Source of the DNA: Desulfonatronospira sp.
GTDB taxonomy: Bacteria > Desulfobacterota > Desulfovibrionia > Desulfovibrionales > Desulfonatronovibrionaceae
Reading direction: 5' to 3'
Assembly: GCA_003563255.1 (NCBI GenBank)
Contig: PWSL01000181.1
Span: 1 to 12,725, forward strand
DNA: 12,725 nucleotides
Shown here: positions 1 through 6,174 of the stretch, piece after piece
Position numbering within the stretch: position 1 is the stretch's first letter
Layout: each line of letters begins with the position of its first letter
Notes under the pieces: model-generated
Seen by the model: only the letters and a program-made list of their open reading frames with translations
Told to the model about the DNA's origin: nothing
The model's database searches: none
Position numbers and translations under genes: made by a program

Positions 1-1089
1 AGAGTCATTATATCCTTTGAAAACATAAGCAGAACCTCCTTGGTGAAAATTTGGAGATCTGCTACCTGAAATTGTGAGCAAAATCAAAAAATCAAATTCC
101 ACAGTCAACGTCGAAGAGCCATATTTACAAATCAGGATTGGGCGATCAAAAACCCACGACATTTTGAATCAGGGAAATCATTTTTTATTGGTGATATTGA
201 AATTACGCCATATTTGATGGACCACTCTGCATTTGATGCTTATGCCTTTCTAATCAAAGCTGATGGAAAGTCTCTTTTTTACAGTGGTGACTTCAGAATA
301 CACGGCAGAAAAACAAAAGCATTTGGTTGGTTCAGCTACAATACTGAGCAAAATATTGATTATCTGCTTCTTGAAGGAACAACTGTCGGTCGAGTGAATA
401 AACCGTTCCCGACCGAAAGTGATATAGAAGAGGAATTTGTAAATGTTTTTAAAACGAGCAAAGGAATCAATTTAATTTATACATCAGGTCAAAACATTGA
501 CCGGCTCGTATCAATTTATAGAGCTTGCAAAAGAACGGGAAAGACTCTTGCTGTTGATTTTTATATTGCAAACATTCTTAAAGAGTTGTCAGATTTTGCT
601 ACAATTCCGTATCCATCTAAAAACTTTCCCGAAATAAAAGTGTTTTTCCCATATCGACTTTCTCGAATGATTAGCAGCAAAGGGAATGAAAAATTATTGT
701 ACCGTTTCAAGGACTATAAAATCACGAAAGAACAAATCGAATCGCAGTTTGATAAAACGGTAATGATTGTGCGACCAAGTATGTTGAAAGATCTGGAATA
801 TATAAAAAGATTAAAAGACGGCACATTTATCTATTCGATGTGGGATGGGTATAAAAAAGAAAAAACAACTAAAGAATTCATTGGTTTTCTTATTGGAAAA
901 GGAATGACTGAAAAAGCGATTCACACAAGTGGACATGCTGATCGAGATGCATTGAAAAGAATGGTTGAGGTTTTGAATCCGAAGGCTCTTGTTCCAATCC
1001 ATACATTTGAAGGAGATGAATATAAAAAGATATTCACAAGCACAAAAGTGATGCGGATAAACGATAATGAGGAGGTAACAATTGGCTAA
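1..1089 (+). pseudogene. MBL-fold / beta-CASP-like nuclease gene with a broken 5' end
   Basis: The continuous frame runs from 70 to the TAA at 1087-1089 and reads convincingly as an MBL protein from about 130. Visible metal-ligand and family motifs are DHS (His at 223-225), YSGD (Asp at 289-291), LLLEGT (Glu at 373-375), HTSGHAD (His at 922-924 and 934-936) and PIH (His at 1000-1002), as in RNA-processing metallo-beta-lactamase/beta-CASP hydrolases. The N-terminal HxHxDH motif is absent from this frame, which is stopped by TGA at 67-69. Plausible pieces of the missing part lie in other frames: SHY at 3-11 (frame 3), ENISRTSLVK around 25-54 (frame 1) and EIVSKIKKSNSTVN at 68-109 (frame 2). This suggests at least two frameshifts, either real decay or assembly error. 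The TTG/ATG at 214/217 sit inside the conserved motif and are unlikely to be true starts. Family is fairly sure; substrate (RNA or DNA) is unknown. Confidence 0.7.
1071..1076 (+). promoter_or_regulatory. Ribosome binding site deciding the TTG start of the HEPN gene
   Basis: GGAGGT lies inside the last codons of the MBL gene, five bases before TTG at 1082. It is the strongest SD nearby, and no ATG exists near the beginning of the 1082 frame. This supports an unusual TTG start and translational coupling of the two genes. Confidence 0.6.
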
Positions 1090-1516
1090 AACACATAACA
1101 AATCACAGAGGGATCAATTCTTTCGGGACAATAAAAAGTTGGTAGCGACTAACTCTTCGAATTTTGAACGCTGGCTTCTTCATCGAAATAGCCAGCATAG
1201 GTTATTTGGAGTTTATAAATCCGACTATCGTGCAGCAAGCCCACAACAAAAGACTGCTTATAAAAAGAGAGCAGTTAAAAAATTTCGGTCAAGATTTGAT
1301 CTGATATTTCAGCGTCGTAATGACTGCATTCACAACTGCGATAGGCCAAAAATCGCAGTTCAATCATCACAGCTACAGGATTCGTATGTTTGCAAGGTGA
1401 TTGAAGATTTAAAATTTTTAGTAATCAGATGCAACGAAGACTTTGTGGCAGAGTTTCCTATTTACCTAACCAATTTGGGCTTCAGTCCTTTAACAAGGAA
1501 TGGTGTAGGTGCATAG
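1082..1516 (+). CDS. Small HEPN-type protein (putative ribonuclease or toxin-like)
   Basis: This 144-residue basic protein contains RRNDCIHNCDRPK at residues 78-90. It includes an exact RNxxxH (R79, N80, H84), the signature of HEPN-fold RNases found in toxins, CRISPR effectors and abortive-infection proteins. The C-terminal end (a predicted helix 107-123, then YLTNLGFSPLTRNGV) fits, from memory, the tail of HEPN proteins of the RiboL-PSP/MAE_28990 kind. These usually have a longer N-terminus, so this copy may be shortened or a minimal version. TTG is chosen as start because of the GGAGGT five bases upstream; the gene overlaps the preceding MBL frame by eight bases. If the motif is active, the likely reaction is metal-independent RNA cleavage. 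No recognisable antitoxin (such as an MNT nucleotidyltransferase) lies next to it. Function is inferred from the motif only. Confidence 0.6.
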   Translation: MAKTHNKSQRDQFFRDNKKLVATNSSNFERWLLHRNSQHRLFGVYKSDYRAASPQQKTAYKKRAVKKFRSRFDLIFQRRNDCIHNCDRPKIAVQSSQLQDSYVCKVIEDLKFLVIRCNEDFVAEFPIYLTNLGFSPLTRNGVGA

Positions 1517-1529
1517 GGATTGTTTTTGC

Positions 1530-1658
1530 AACTAACCAGTCAGCTCAGGTGACATCCAGGGCCGACGGCGTTTTGATAAGCTTGTGGGGAATTGATCGTC
1601 AAACAATTTCAATCAGGTCTGTGGAAGCCCTGGCTGCTCCTGGCTTCCAACGTTATGT
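1530..1658 (+). other. attC-like recombination site 1 (after the HEPN gene)
   Basis: AACTAAC (1530-1536) begins 14 bases after the HEPN stop and GTTATGT (1652-1658) ends 18 bases before the next ATG. In between, 1542-1562 pairs with 1627-1645: 17 base pairs, two mismatches and two unpaired bases (T1545, A1552), both in the left half. A second weaker pairing, GTTTTGA (1570-1576) with TCAAAC (1599-1604), lies inside. Terminal AAC and GTT cores, a long imperfect stem and one-sided extra bases are the features by which integron attC sites are recognised. At 129 bases it is long but within the known range. It could instead be an unrelated imperfect palindrome. This also accounts for the 160 bases between the two genes. 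Confidence 0.45.
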
Positions 1659-1676
1659 GGAAAGGAAAAAAGACCA

Positions 1677-2699
1677 ATGCTTTATAAACTTGGATCAACC
1701 GACGGTAAGTTTGACAAACTCGAACCTGTAACATTCAAGGATTTCTCCAGTTTTGGTAATTTAGAAAAAGATTTGGAGGAGCTGATCGCATCAAGCATTT
1801 TAGATGTCCTATTTGAAGACGCCAGCTTAATGCCAATATTTCAAGAGCGTCAGTATCAAGCTGAAGCTGATATCTACGCACTAAACGAAAAAGGTGAACT
1901 CATTATTTTTGAGTTAAAGAGGGGTGCTGCCGGTGAAGGCGCAGTACATCAGGCATTGCGATATGCACAAGATGCCGGGCAATGGACTTTCTCAACTCTT
2001 CAGAATAAATACCAACAATATGCAGGAAACAATACCGATTTGCACTTGGCGCATAAAGAGGCATTCAATCTTGAACATTCATTAGATGCGAAAGAACTTA
2101 ACAAAAAACAACATCTGATAATAATAGGTAGTGCCGCTGATGATAGCCTCATTAGTGCTGTCGACTACTGGAAACACCAAGGCATCTCAATCGATTTCCT
2201 TCCTTATAGAATCTATGAAATCGATGGCAAAAAGTACTTCGAATTTTTTGCCTTGCCTTATGACAAGCACAAAAATCCAGGCGATGTAAAAGGTGTATTG
2301 TTTGATACCAATAGAAGCTGGGATGAGGAATCAATCTGGTATATGATGGAAAATAGTCGAGTGGCGGCATTTGGCGATGCAAAGCGGTTCGTCGAATATG
2401 TCTACCCTGGTGATATTGTGTTTTTTTCACACAAGTGGACAGGTCTTGTCGCAGCAGGGCGAGTTAAAAAAGGTGCCATAAAGTCACCGGATGACGAAAC
2501 GTTATATCGTGATGTGGAATTTATCACTCCAATTCCAAAGAAGGGACAAACGATTAACGCGATGCCGTTTGGGAAAGCCTCTGAAATCACTGGGAAGAGT
2601 TTTTTCTGGGCTCGAACCATCAAGGTGCCCTATCTTTCAAAGGATGAGGCTGAAAATTTGGCAAAAGAGTTGAAAACATACCTTGAGCAAAACACATAA
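1677..2699 (+). CDS. PD-(D/E)XK nuclease with C-terminal PUA/EVE-like domain
   Basis: This 340-residue protein appears to have two domains. Residues about 30-180 resemble a PD-(D/E)XK nuclease: acidic helix LEKDLEEL (29-36), AEADIYAL with D65, then E79-L-K81 at the end of a strand, and a QxxxY motif (Q92, Y96) as in RecB/NucS-type nucleases. Residues about 205-320 resemble the PUA superfamily (EVE/ASCH type): NRSWDEESIW, then YPGDIVFFSHKWTGLVAAGRV, a beta-rich core of the kind used to read modified bases. Linked to a nuclease, this suggests sensing and cutting modified DNA or RNA, as in type IV-like restriction; that is inference. The start ATG follows AAAGGA at 1661-1666. The TAA stop lies inside the ACATAAC box of the next attC-like site. 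Other possibilities are a DUF91-like DNA repair nuclease or an orphan Cas4-like protein. Confidence 0.65.
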   Translation: MLYKLGSTDGKFDKLEPVTFKDFSSFGNLEKDLEELIASSILDVLFEDASLMPIFQERQYQAEADIYALNEKGELIIFELKRGAAGEGAVHQALRYAQDAGQWTFSTLQNKYQQYAGNNTDLHLAHKEAFNLEHSLDAKELNKKQHLIIIGSAADDSLISAVDYWKHQGISIDFLPYRIYEIDGKKYFEFFALPYDKHKNPGDVKGVLFDTNRSWDEESIWYMMENSRVAAFGDAKRFVEYVYPGDIVFFSHKWTGLVAAGRVKKGAIKSPDDETLYRDVEFITPIPKKGQTINAMPFGKASEITGKSFFWARTIKVPYLSKDEAENLAKELKTYLEQNT

Positions 2700-2768
2700 C
2701 AACCGCATAAACTCGGACTGGCAATTCCGCTGCGCTCCATTGCCAGCCGGTTATGCGGAGCGTTGGCG
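2694..2768 (+). other. attC-like recombination site 2 (after the PD-(D/E)XK gene)
   Basis: ACATAAC (2694-2700) contains the stop codon of the upstream gene. The left half 2703-2725 folds onto 2739-2758: CCGCATAA with TTATGCGG, C plus CGG with CCGG, and CTGGCAAT with ATTGCCAG. That gives 20 base pairs around a 13-base loop. Three single bases stay unpaired, all in the left half (A2711, T2713, A2717). The right core GTTGGCG (2762-2768) matches GTT of GTTRRRY but not its last two bases. This is the best fold of the three sites and is typical in size (75 bases) for an attC. Confidence 0.55.
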
Positions 2769-2785
2769 CCGCCTCCGACGGCGCC

Positions 2786-2929
2786 AATGCGGAGTTGAGC
2801 CTGCGCTCTCGCCCGACTGGTTGACGCCGCCTCCGGCGGCTAGCCAACCAGTCGTTCGAGACCGATAGGTTCCTCGCCTTACGGAACTAAAGTTCCGACG
2901 GCGAGGAACCTACGGCTCAACTCCGCATT
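2786..2929. repeat. 144-base nested palindrome able to form a three-way junction
   Basis: The outer stem is a perfect 16-base inverted repeat (2786-2801 with 2914-2929). It encloses two perfect hairpin arms. Arm A pairs CGACTGGTTG (2814-2823) with 2845-2854 and has an inner GCCGCC/GGCGGC stem (2826-2831/2835-2840). Arm B pairs TAGGTTCCTCGCC (2866-2878) with 2900-2912 and has an inner CGGAACT/AGTTCCG stem (2882-2888/2891-2897). A further hairpin, TTGGCGCC/GGCGCCAA (2763-2770/2780-2787), touches its left edge. Such perfect nested pairing cannot be chance. There is no poly-T after it, so it is not a simple terminator. It could be a miniature hairpin element, a complex recombination site or a structured RNA leader of the TIR gene. 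Apart from these folds and the SD AGGGGG (2945-2950), I see nothing else between 2769 and 2957. Confidence 0.75.
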
Positions 2930-2957
2930 ATGTACCTAAACAACAGGGGGCTCTTAA

Positions 2958-4532
2958 ATGAAGCCTGTATTTGAGAAGCCAAAAATATTCATAAGCCATG
3001 GACACGCAGGCGAATCTCTAAATATTTTTAGGTCATTTCTGGAATCACTAGAGTTTGAGGTGATAGTTGTAATAGATGAGCCAAGTAGCGGTATGGCTCT
3101 TTCCCAAAAGGTCAAAGCATTTATTCAGGAAAGTGATTGCGTCTTAGTAATAGCGACACCAGATAACAAAGACGAAGCCACATCGACTTTCCAGCCAAGG
3201 GCGAACGTATCCCATGAAATTGGTTATGCTGAAGCGTTGGCAAAGCCGATAATTTATTTAAAGCATAATGACGTTAGTTTCGGTACAAATTATAGCGACA
3301 AAGTATGGATTGCATTTTCAGAAAAAGAGTATCATGACGCATACCAGCAGATTATTGAAGAAACAAAGAAGATAAAGCTTCTTTCAATCGTTGGAAAAAT
3401 AAATAAAGAAAGTGTTAAGTCTGAAATAATAGAGAAAAGTTTGAAATTGGTAGATATTCTCAATATAAAAGACTACACGATTAAATCCAACATATTATAC
3501 GAATTAAGTTTGGCTTTATATGAAAAGTCCGAAGTATTAACTGATGCAGAAACAAGAGATTTCTTTCACTTTTATCCCGAGTATACGCAAACCTGTGCTT
3601 ATGACGGATACAAAAACGAGAATCTTGATGGCGCAATAAGGCTTATGTCGTTTTCCCTTCAGCTAAATCCGTTGTCATCACGAAAAGTAGACTACATATC
3701 CATGCTGAGTGATGCCATATATATTGGTGAAGGGATGCTTGATGAAGACATTAAAAAAGAACTCAATGCCCTCCTAATGGAAGAAGCCAGAAATGGTAAT
3801 CTTTTTCGGAACGAAAAACATATCGAAAAAGTTGGCTTCTATCTGGACATTCTGAGCAGTGAAAATCGCCCCCTTTTCTGGGGTCACGCGGCTAATACAC
3901 CTGAAATATCTCCGGATCTTGTAACTTATTTGAAGCATTTGATAATCGGCTTGTTTGGGTGTCAGGGTGCAAAACTGCCCCAATCTAACAAGCCATCAGG
4001 ATTTCCCACCTTTTTGAGCACCAATCAATCTGACTGGTTGCTTGATGGTTTTCAGTTCAAGACACAACTTGAAGAGAAATTGGAGTCGGCCGTAGAAAAT
4101 GAAAAGAGACTGATCTTTAGATTTCTGTCAAAGCACGTGACAGATGAAGATTCAGATGGATGCATTTCAATAATAGCGAATGGAACAGAGGATCTGGCAG
4201 CAAGGACGATATGGGTTATTGGCGAGGCAGGTTTAATCATTAACGAAAAGATGGTTAAGACATTTGAAGATGTTTTCGATCGAAAGCATCATAGGCTGAT
4301 CGGAATTCTGGCAACAGCAATCGGAAAGCTTGGTACGAACCAGTTCAACGATCGGTTGATTAGTTCATTAATGGATTTCGAGTTTGATAGTAGAAGGCGG
4401 ATAGTGTGGTGTATGGGAAGACTCGCGAGCCCGGAATTTAAAGAAGTTTTAGAGAGTCTTAATATCGAAGAGAACAATTTTGCGCTTCAAGAAGAACTAT
4501 CATGTGCGTTGACAGAGCTATCCGAAAAATGA
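2958..4532 (+). CDS. TIR-like domain protein with HEAT-like helical C-terminus
   Basis: This is a 524-residue soluble protein. Residues about 8-122 look like the TIR-like nucleotide-binding family found in bacterial defence (CAP12/Pycsar-type TIR). KIFISHGH (9-16) is the first strand and loop, ESDCVLVIATPD (58-69) a middle strand, and QPRANVSHEIGYAEAL (79-94) the helix carrying the likely catalytic glutamate E87. PIIYLKHNDV follows. Such domains cleave NAD+ to deplete the cell during infection. Residues about 145-524 are mainly helical. The last 150 contain HEAT-like turns (IWVIGEAG 418-425, ILATAIGKLG 450-459, IVWCMGRLA 482-490), probably a sensing or oligomerising platform. ATG follows AGGGGG by seven bases. 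No cyclic-nucleotide synthase is adjacent, so the trigger is unknown. An attC-like site follows the stop. TIR assignment is fairly confident; NADase activity and a defence role are inferred. Confidence 0.72.
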   Translation: MKPVFEKPKIFISHGHAGESLNIFRSFLESLEFEVIVVIDEPSSGMALSQKVKAFIQESDCVLVIATPDNKDEATSTFQPRANVSHEIGYAEALAKPIIYLKHNDVSFGTNYSDKVWIAFSEKEYHDAYQQIIEETKKIKLLSIVGKINKESVKSEIIEKSLKLVDILNIKDYTIKSNILYELSLALYEKSEVLTDAETRDFFHFYPEYTQTCAYDGYKNENLDGAIRLMSFSLQLNPLSSRKVDYISMLSDAIYIGEGMLDEDIKKELNALLMEEARNGNLFRNEKHIEKVGFYLDILSSENRPLFWGHAANTPEISPDLVTYLKHLIIGLFGCQGAKLPQSNKPSGFPTFLSTNQSDWLLDGFQFKTQLEEKLESAVENEKRLIFRFLSKHVTDEDSDGCISIIANGTEDLAARTIWVIGEAGLIINEKMVKTFEDVFDRKHHRLIGILATAIGKLGTNQFNDRLISSLMDFEFDSRRRIVWCMGRLASPEFKEVLESLNIEENNFALQEELSCALTELSEK

Positions 4533-4537
4533 AAAAG

Positions 4538-4599
4538 ACATAACCTTGCTGGTTCAGGGGACGGCAAAAAGCGCGCCGCCCCTGACCAGCCCGTTGAGC
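4538..4599 (+). other. attC-like recombination site 3 (after the TIR gene)
   Basis: ACATAAC (4538-4544) begins six bases after the TIR stop. It is followed by a strong hairpin, 4548-4565 with 4575-4590: 16 base pairs with two unpaired bases (a T at 4553/4554 and A4561), both in the left half, and a 9-base loop. GTTGAGC (4593-4599) fits the GTTRRRY right core exactly. Total length is 62 bases, that of the classical 59-base element. No T run follows the hairpin, which argues against an intrinsic terminator. The hsdM SD begins 12 bases downstream. Confidence 0.55.
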
Positions 4600-4610
4600 A
4601 GCCAAATAAT

Positions 4611-4617
4611 AAGGAGA
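4611..4617 (+). promoter_or_regulatory. Ribosome binding site for the GTG start of hsdM
   Basis: AAGGAGA lies six bases before GTG at 4624. It supports this start, which gives the usual HsdM N-terminus with [16 protein letters not shown]. Confidence 0.65.
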
Positions 4618-4623
4618 TAATAC

Positions 4624-6174
4624 GTGGCCACCAAGCATAATAACGGTGCCAACCTCGGCTTTGAAAACCAGATGTGGGCCGCAGCTGACAAGCTCCGGGG
4701 CCATATGGACGCCTCGGAGTACAAATACGTGGTCCTGGGGTTGATTTTCTTGAAGTACATCTCTGATTCCTTTCAGGCCAAATATAAGGAACTGGAAGCC
4801 TTAAGAGATACCGAATACACTGACCCCGAGGACCGGGACGAATATGCTGCAGCCAATACCTTCTGGGTTCCTCAGGAGGCCCGCTGGGAAAAGCTGCAGG
4901 CCAATGCCAAGCAGCCGACCATAGGTAAGTTGATTGATGATGCCATGGTGGCTATTGAAAAGGAAAACCCGGAGCTCAAGGGTGTTCTTCCCAAGGACTA
5001 TTCACGCCCGGCCCTGGACAAATATCGCTTGGGAGAATTGATTGATATTATCAGCAAGATCGGTCTTGGAGATGATGAGTCAAAATCAAGGGATATCCTG
5101 GGCAGGGTATATGAGTACTTTCTGGGCAAGTTTGCGGCCTCCGAAGGCAAGGCAGGGGGCGAATTCTACACGCCCAGGTGCGTGGTCAAACTGCTGGTCA
5201 ACATGATCGAGCCTTACAAAGGCAGGATCTTTGACCCTTGCTGTGGTTCAGGGGGCATGTTTGTCCAGAGCGAAAAATTTGTGGAGGAGCACGGGGGCAG
5301 ACTGGGCGATATTTCCATCTACGGCCAGGAATCAAACCCCTCCACCTGGAGGCTGGCCAAAATGAATCTTGCCATTCGGGGTATAGAGGCCAATCTTGGC
5401 GGCCAACCTGCTGACAGCTTCCACAACAATCTGCACAAGGACCTGCGTGCCGATTATATCCTGGCCAATCCGCCCTTTAACATGAGCGACTGGGGCGGCG
5501 AGCGGCTGCGGGAGGATGCCCGCTGGAAATATGGCGTTCCGCCGGCAAACAACGCCAATTACGCCTGGATACAGCATTTCATCCATCACCTGTCGCCTGC
5601 AGGAATCGCAGGCTTTGTAATGGCTAACGGCTCCATGTCCACAAACACTTCCAGCGAAGGAGAAATTCGGAAGAATATCATCGAAGACGACCTGGTGGAC
5701 TGCATGATTGCTTTGCCCGGCCAGCTTTTCTACACCACGCAGATCCCTGCCTGCCTGTGGTTTTTGTCCCGAAACAAGCAGAACGGCAAGTTCCAAGACA
5801 GGCGCAGGCAAACGCTGTTTATCGATGCCCGGAATATGGGCGGCATGATTGACCGGGTTCACAGAGACCTTTCTGATGAAGAAATACAAAAGATTGCCTC
5901 CACCTACCATGCCTGGCGCGGAGAAAAAGATGCAGGCGAATATAAGGATGTGCCGGGCTTTTGCAGAAGTGTTCCCACAGATGAAATTAAGGGACATGGC
6001 TATGTGTTGACCCCAGGCAGATATGTGGGCGCGGCCAAGATCGAAGACGACGGCATCCCATTCGAGGAAAAGATGGCTGAACTTTCAGCCACGCTCTACG
6101 ATCAGTTTGCCGAAGCGGACCGGCTCGAAGCCACCATCAAAAGGAATTTGGAGGTTTTGGGCTATGGGGAGTGA
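4624..6174 (+). CDS. hsdM: Type I restriction-modification DNA methyltransferase subunit
   Basis: HsdM transfers a methyl group from S-adenosylmethionine to adenine N6 in the bipartite site chosen by HsdS. It is part of both the M2S methylase and the R2M2S nuclease. The N-terminal helical domain (about 10-160) contains the family sequence [16 protein letters not shown]. The catalytic domain begins with GGEFYTPR (178-185), then SAM motif [11 protein letters not shown] (203-212) and catalytic motif IV NPPF (282-285) followed by NMSDW. At 516 residues it is normal full length, and no key motif is missing. The start is GTG with AAGGAGA upstream. The end overlaps hsdS by 11 bases, so the two are probably translationally coupled. 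Its base composition is clearly GC-richer than the genes to the left, so it likely has a separate origin. Confidence 0.96.
   Translation: MATKHNNGANLGFENQMWAAADKLRGHMDASEYKYVVLGLIFLKYISDSFQAKYKELEALRDTEYTDPEDRDEYAAANTFWVPQEARWEKLQANAKQPTIGKLIDDAMVAIEKENPELKGVLPKDYSRPALDKYRLGELIDIISKIGLGDDESKSRDILGRVYEYFLGKFAASEGKAGGEFYTPRCVVKLLVNMIEPYKGRIFDPCCGSGGMFVQSEKFVEEHGGRLGDISIYGQESNPSTWRLAKMNLAIRGIEANLGGQPADSFHNNLHKDLRADYILANPPFNMSDWGGERLREDARWKYGVPPANNANYAWIQHFIHHLSPAGIAGFVMANGSMSTNTSSEGEIRKNIIEDDLVDCMIALPGQLFYTTQIPACLWFLSRNKQNGKFQDRRRQTLFIDARNMGGMIDRVHRDLSDEEIQKIASTYHAWRGEKDAGEYKDVPGFCRSVPTDEIKGHGYVLTPGRYVGAAKIEDDGIPFEEKMAELSATLYDQFAEADRLEATIKRNLEVLGYGE
6150..6155 (+). promoter_or_regulatory. Ribosome binding site deciding the hsdS start
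   Basis: GGAGGT lies eight bases before ATG at 6164. The frame is open further upstream (to about 6023), but that part only repeats hsdM coding sequence in another frame. The SD therefore fixes the start at 6164. Confidence 0.7.

Noticed and set aside
1429..1731. 100-residue open frame between the HEPN and PD-(D/E)XK genes
   Set aside because: It overlaps both genes, runs through attC-like site 1, lacks a good SD and has no recognisable motif.
1677..2699. Toxin-antitoxin pair made of the HEPN and PD-(D/E)XK genes
   Set aside because: The genes are 160 bases apart with a recombination-like fold between them, and neither looks like a known antitoxin.
2620..2868. Short open frames on both strands over the palindrome region
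   Set aside because: Their translations follow the inverted repeats, are arginine-rich and have no SD.
2694..2957. CRISPR array or retron msr-msd
   Set aside because: The repeats are inverted and nested, not direct and evenly spaced, and no reverse transcriptase or cas gene is present in the window.
4548..4590. Rho-independent terminator after the TIR gene
   Set aside because: The hairpin is strong, but CCGTTGAGC follows instead of a T run; an attC-like site explains the fold better. It might still weaken read-through.
5332..5997. 221-residue open frame on the minus strand
   Set aside because: It lies fully inside hsdM, lacks a motif or SD, and is explained by the low stop-codon frequency of GC-rich antisense sequence.
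6023..6163. N-terminal extension of HsdS
   Set aside because: It is hsdM coding sequence read in another frame; the SD at 6150-6155 and the normal HsdS beginning both support ATG 6164.
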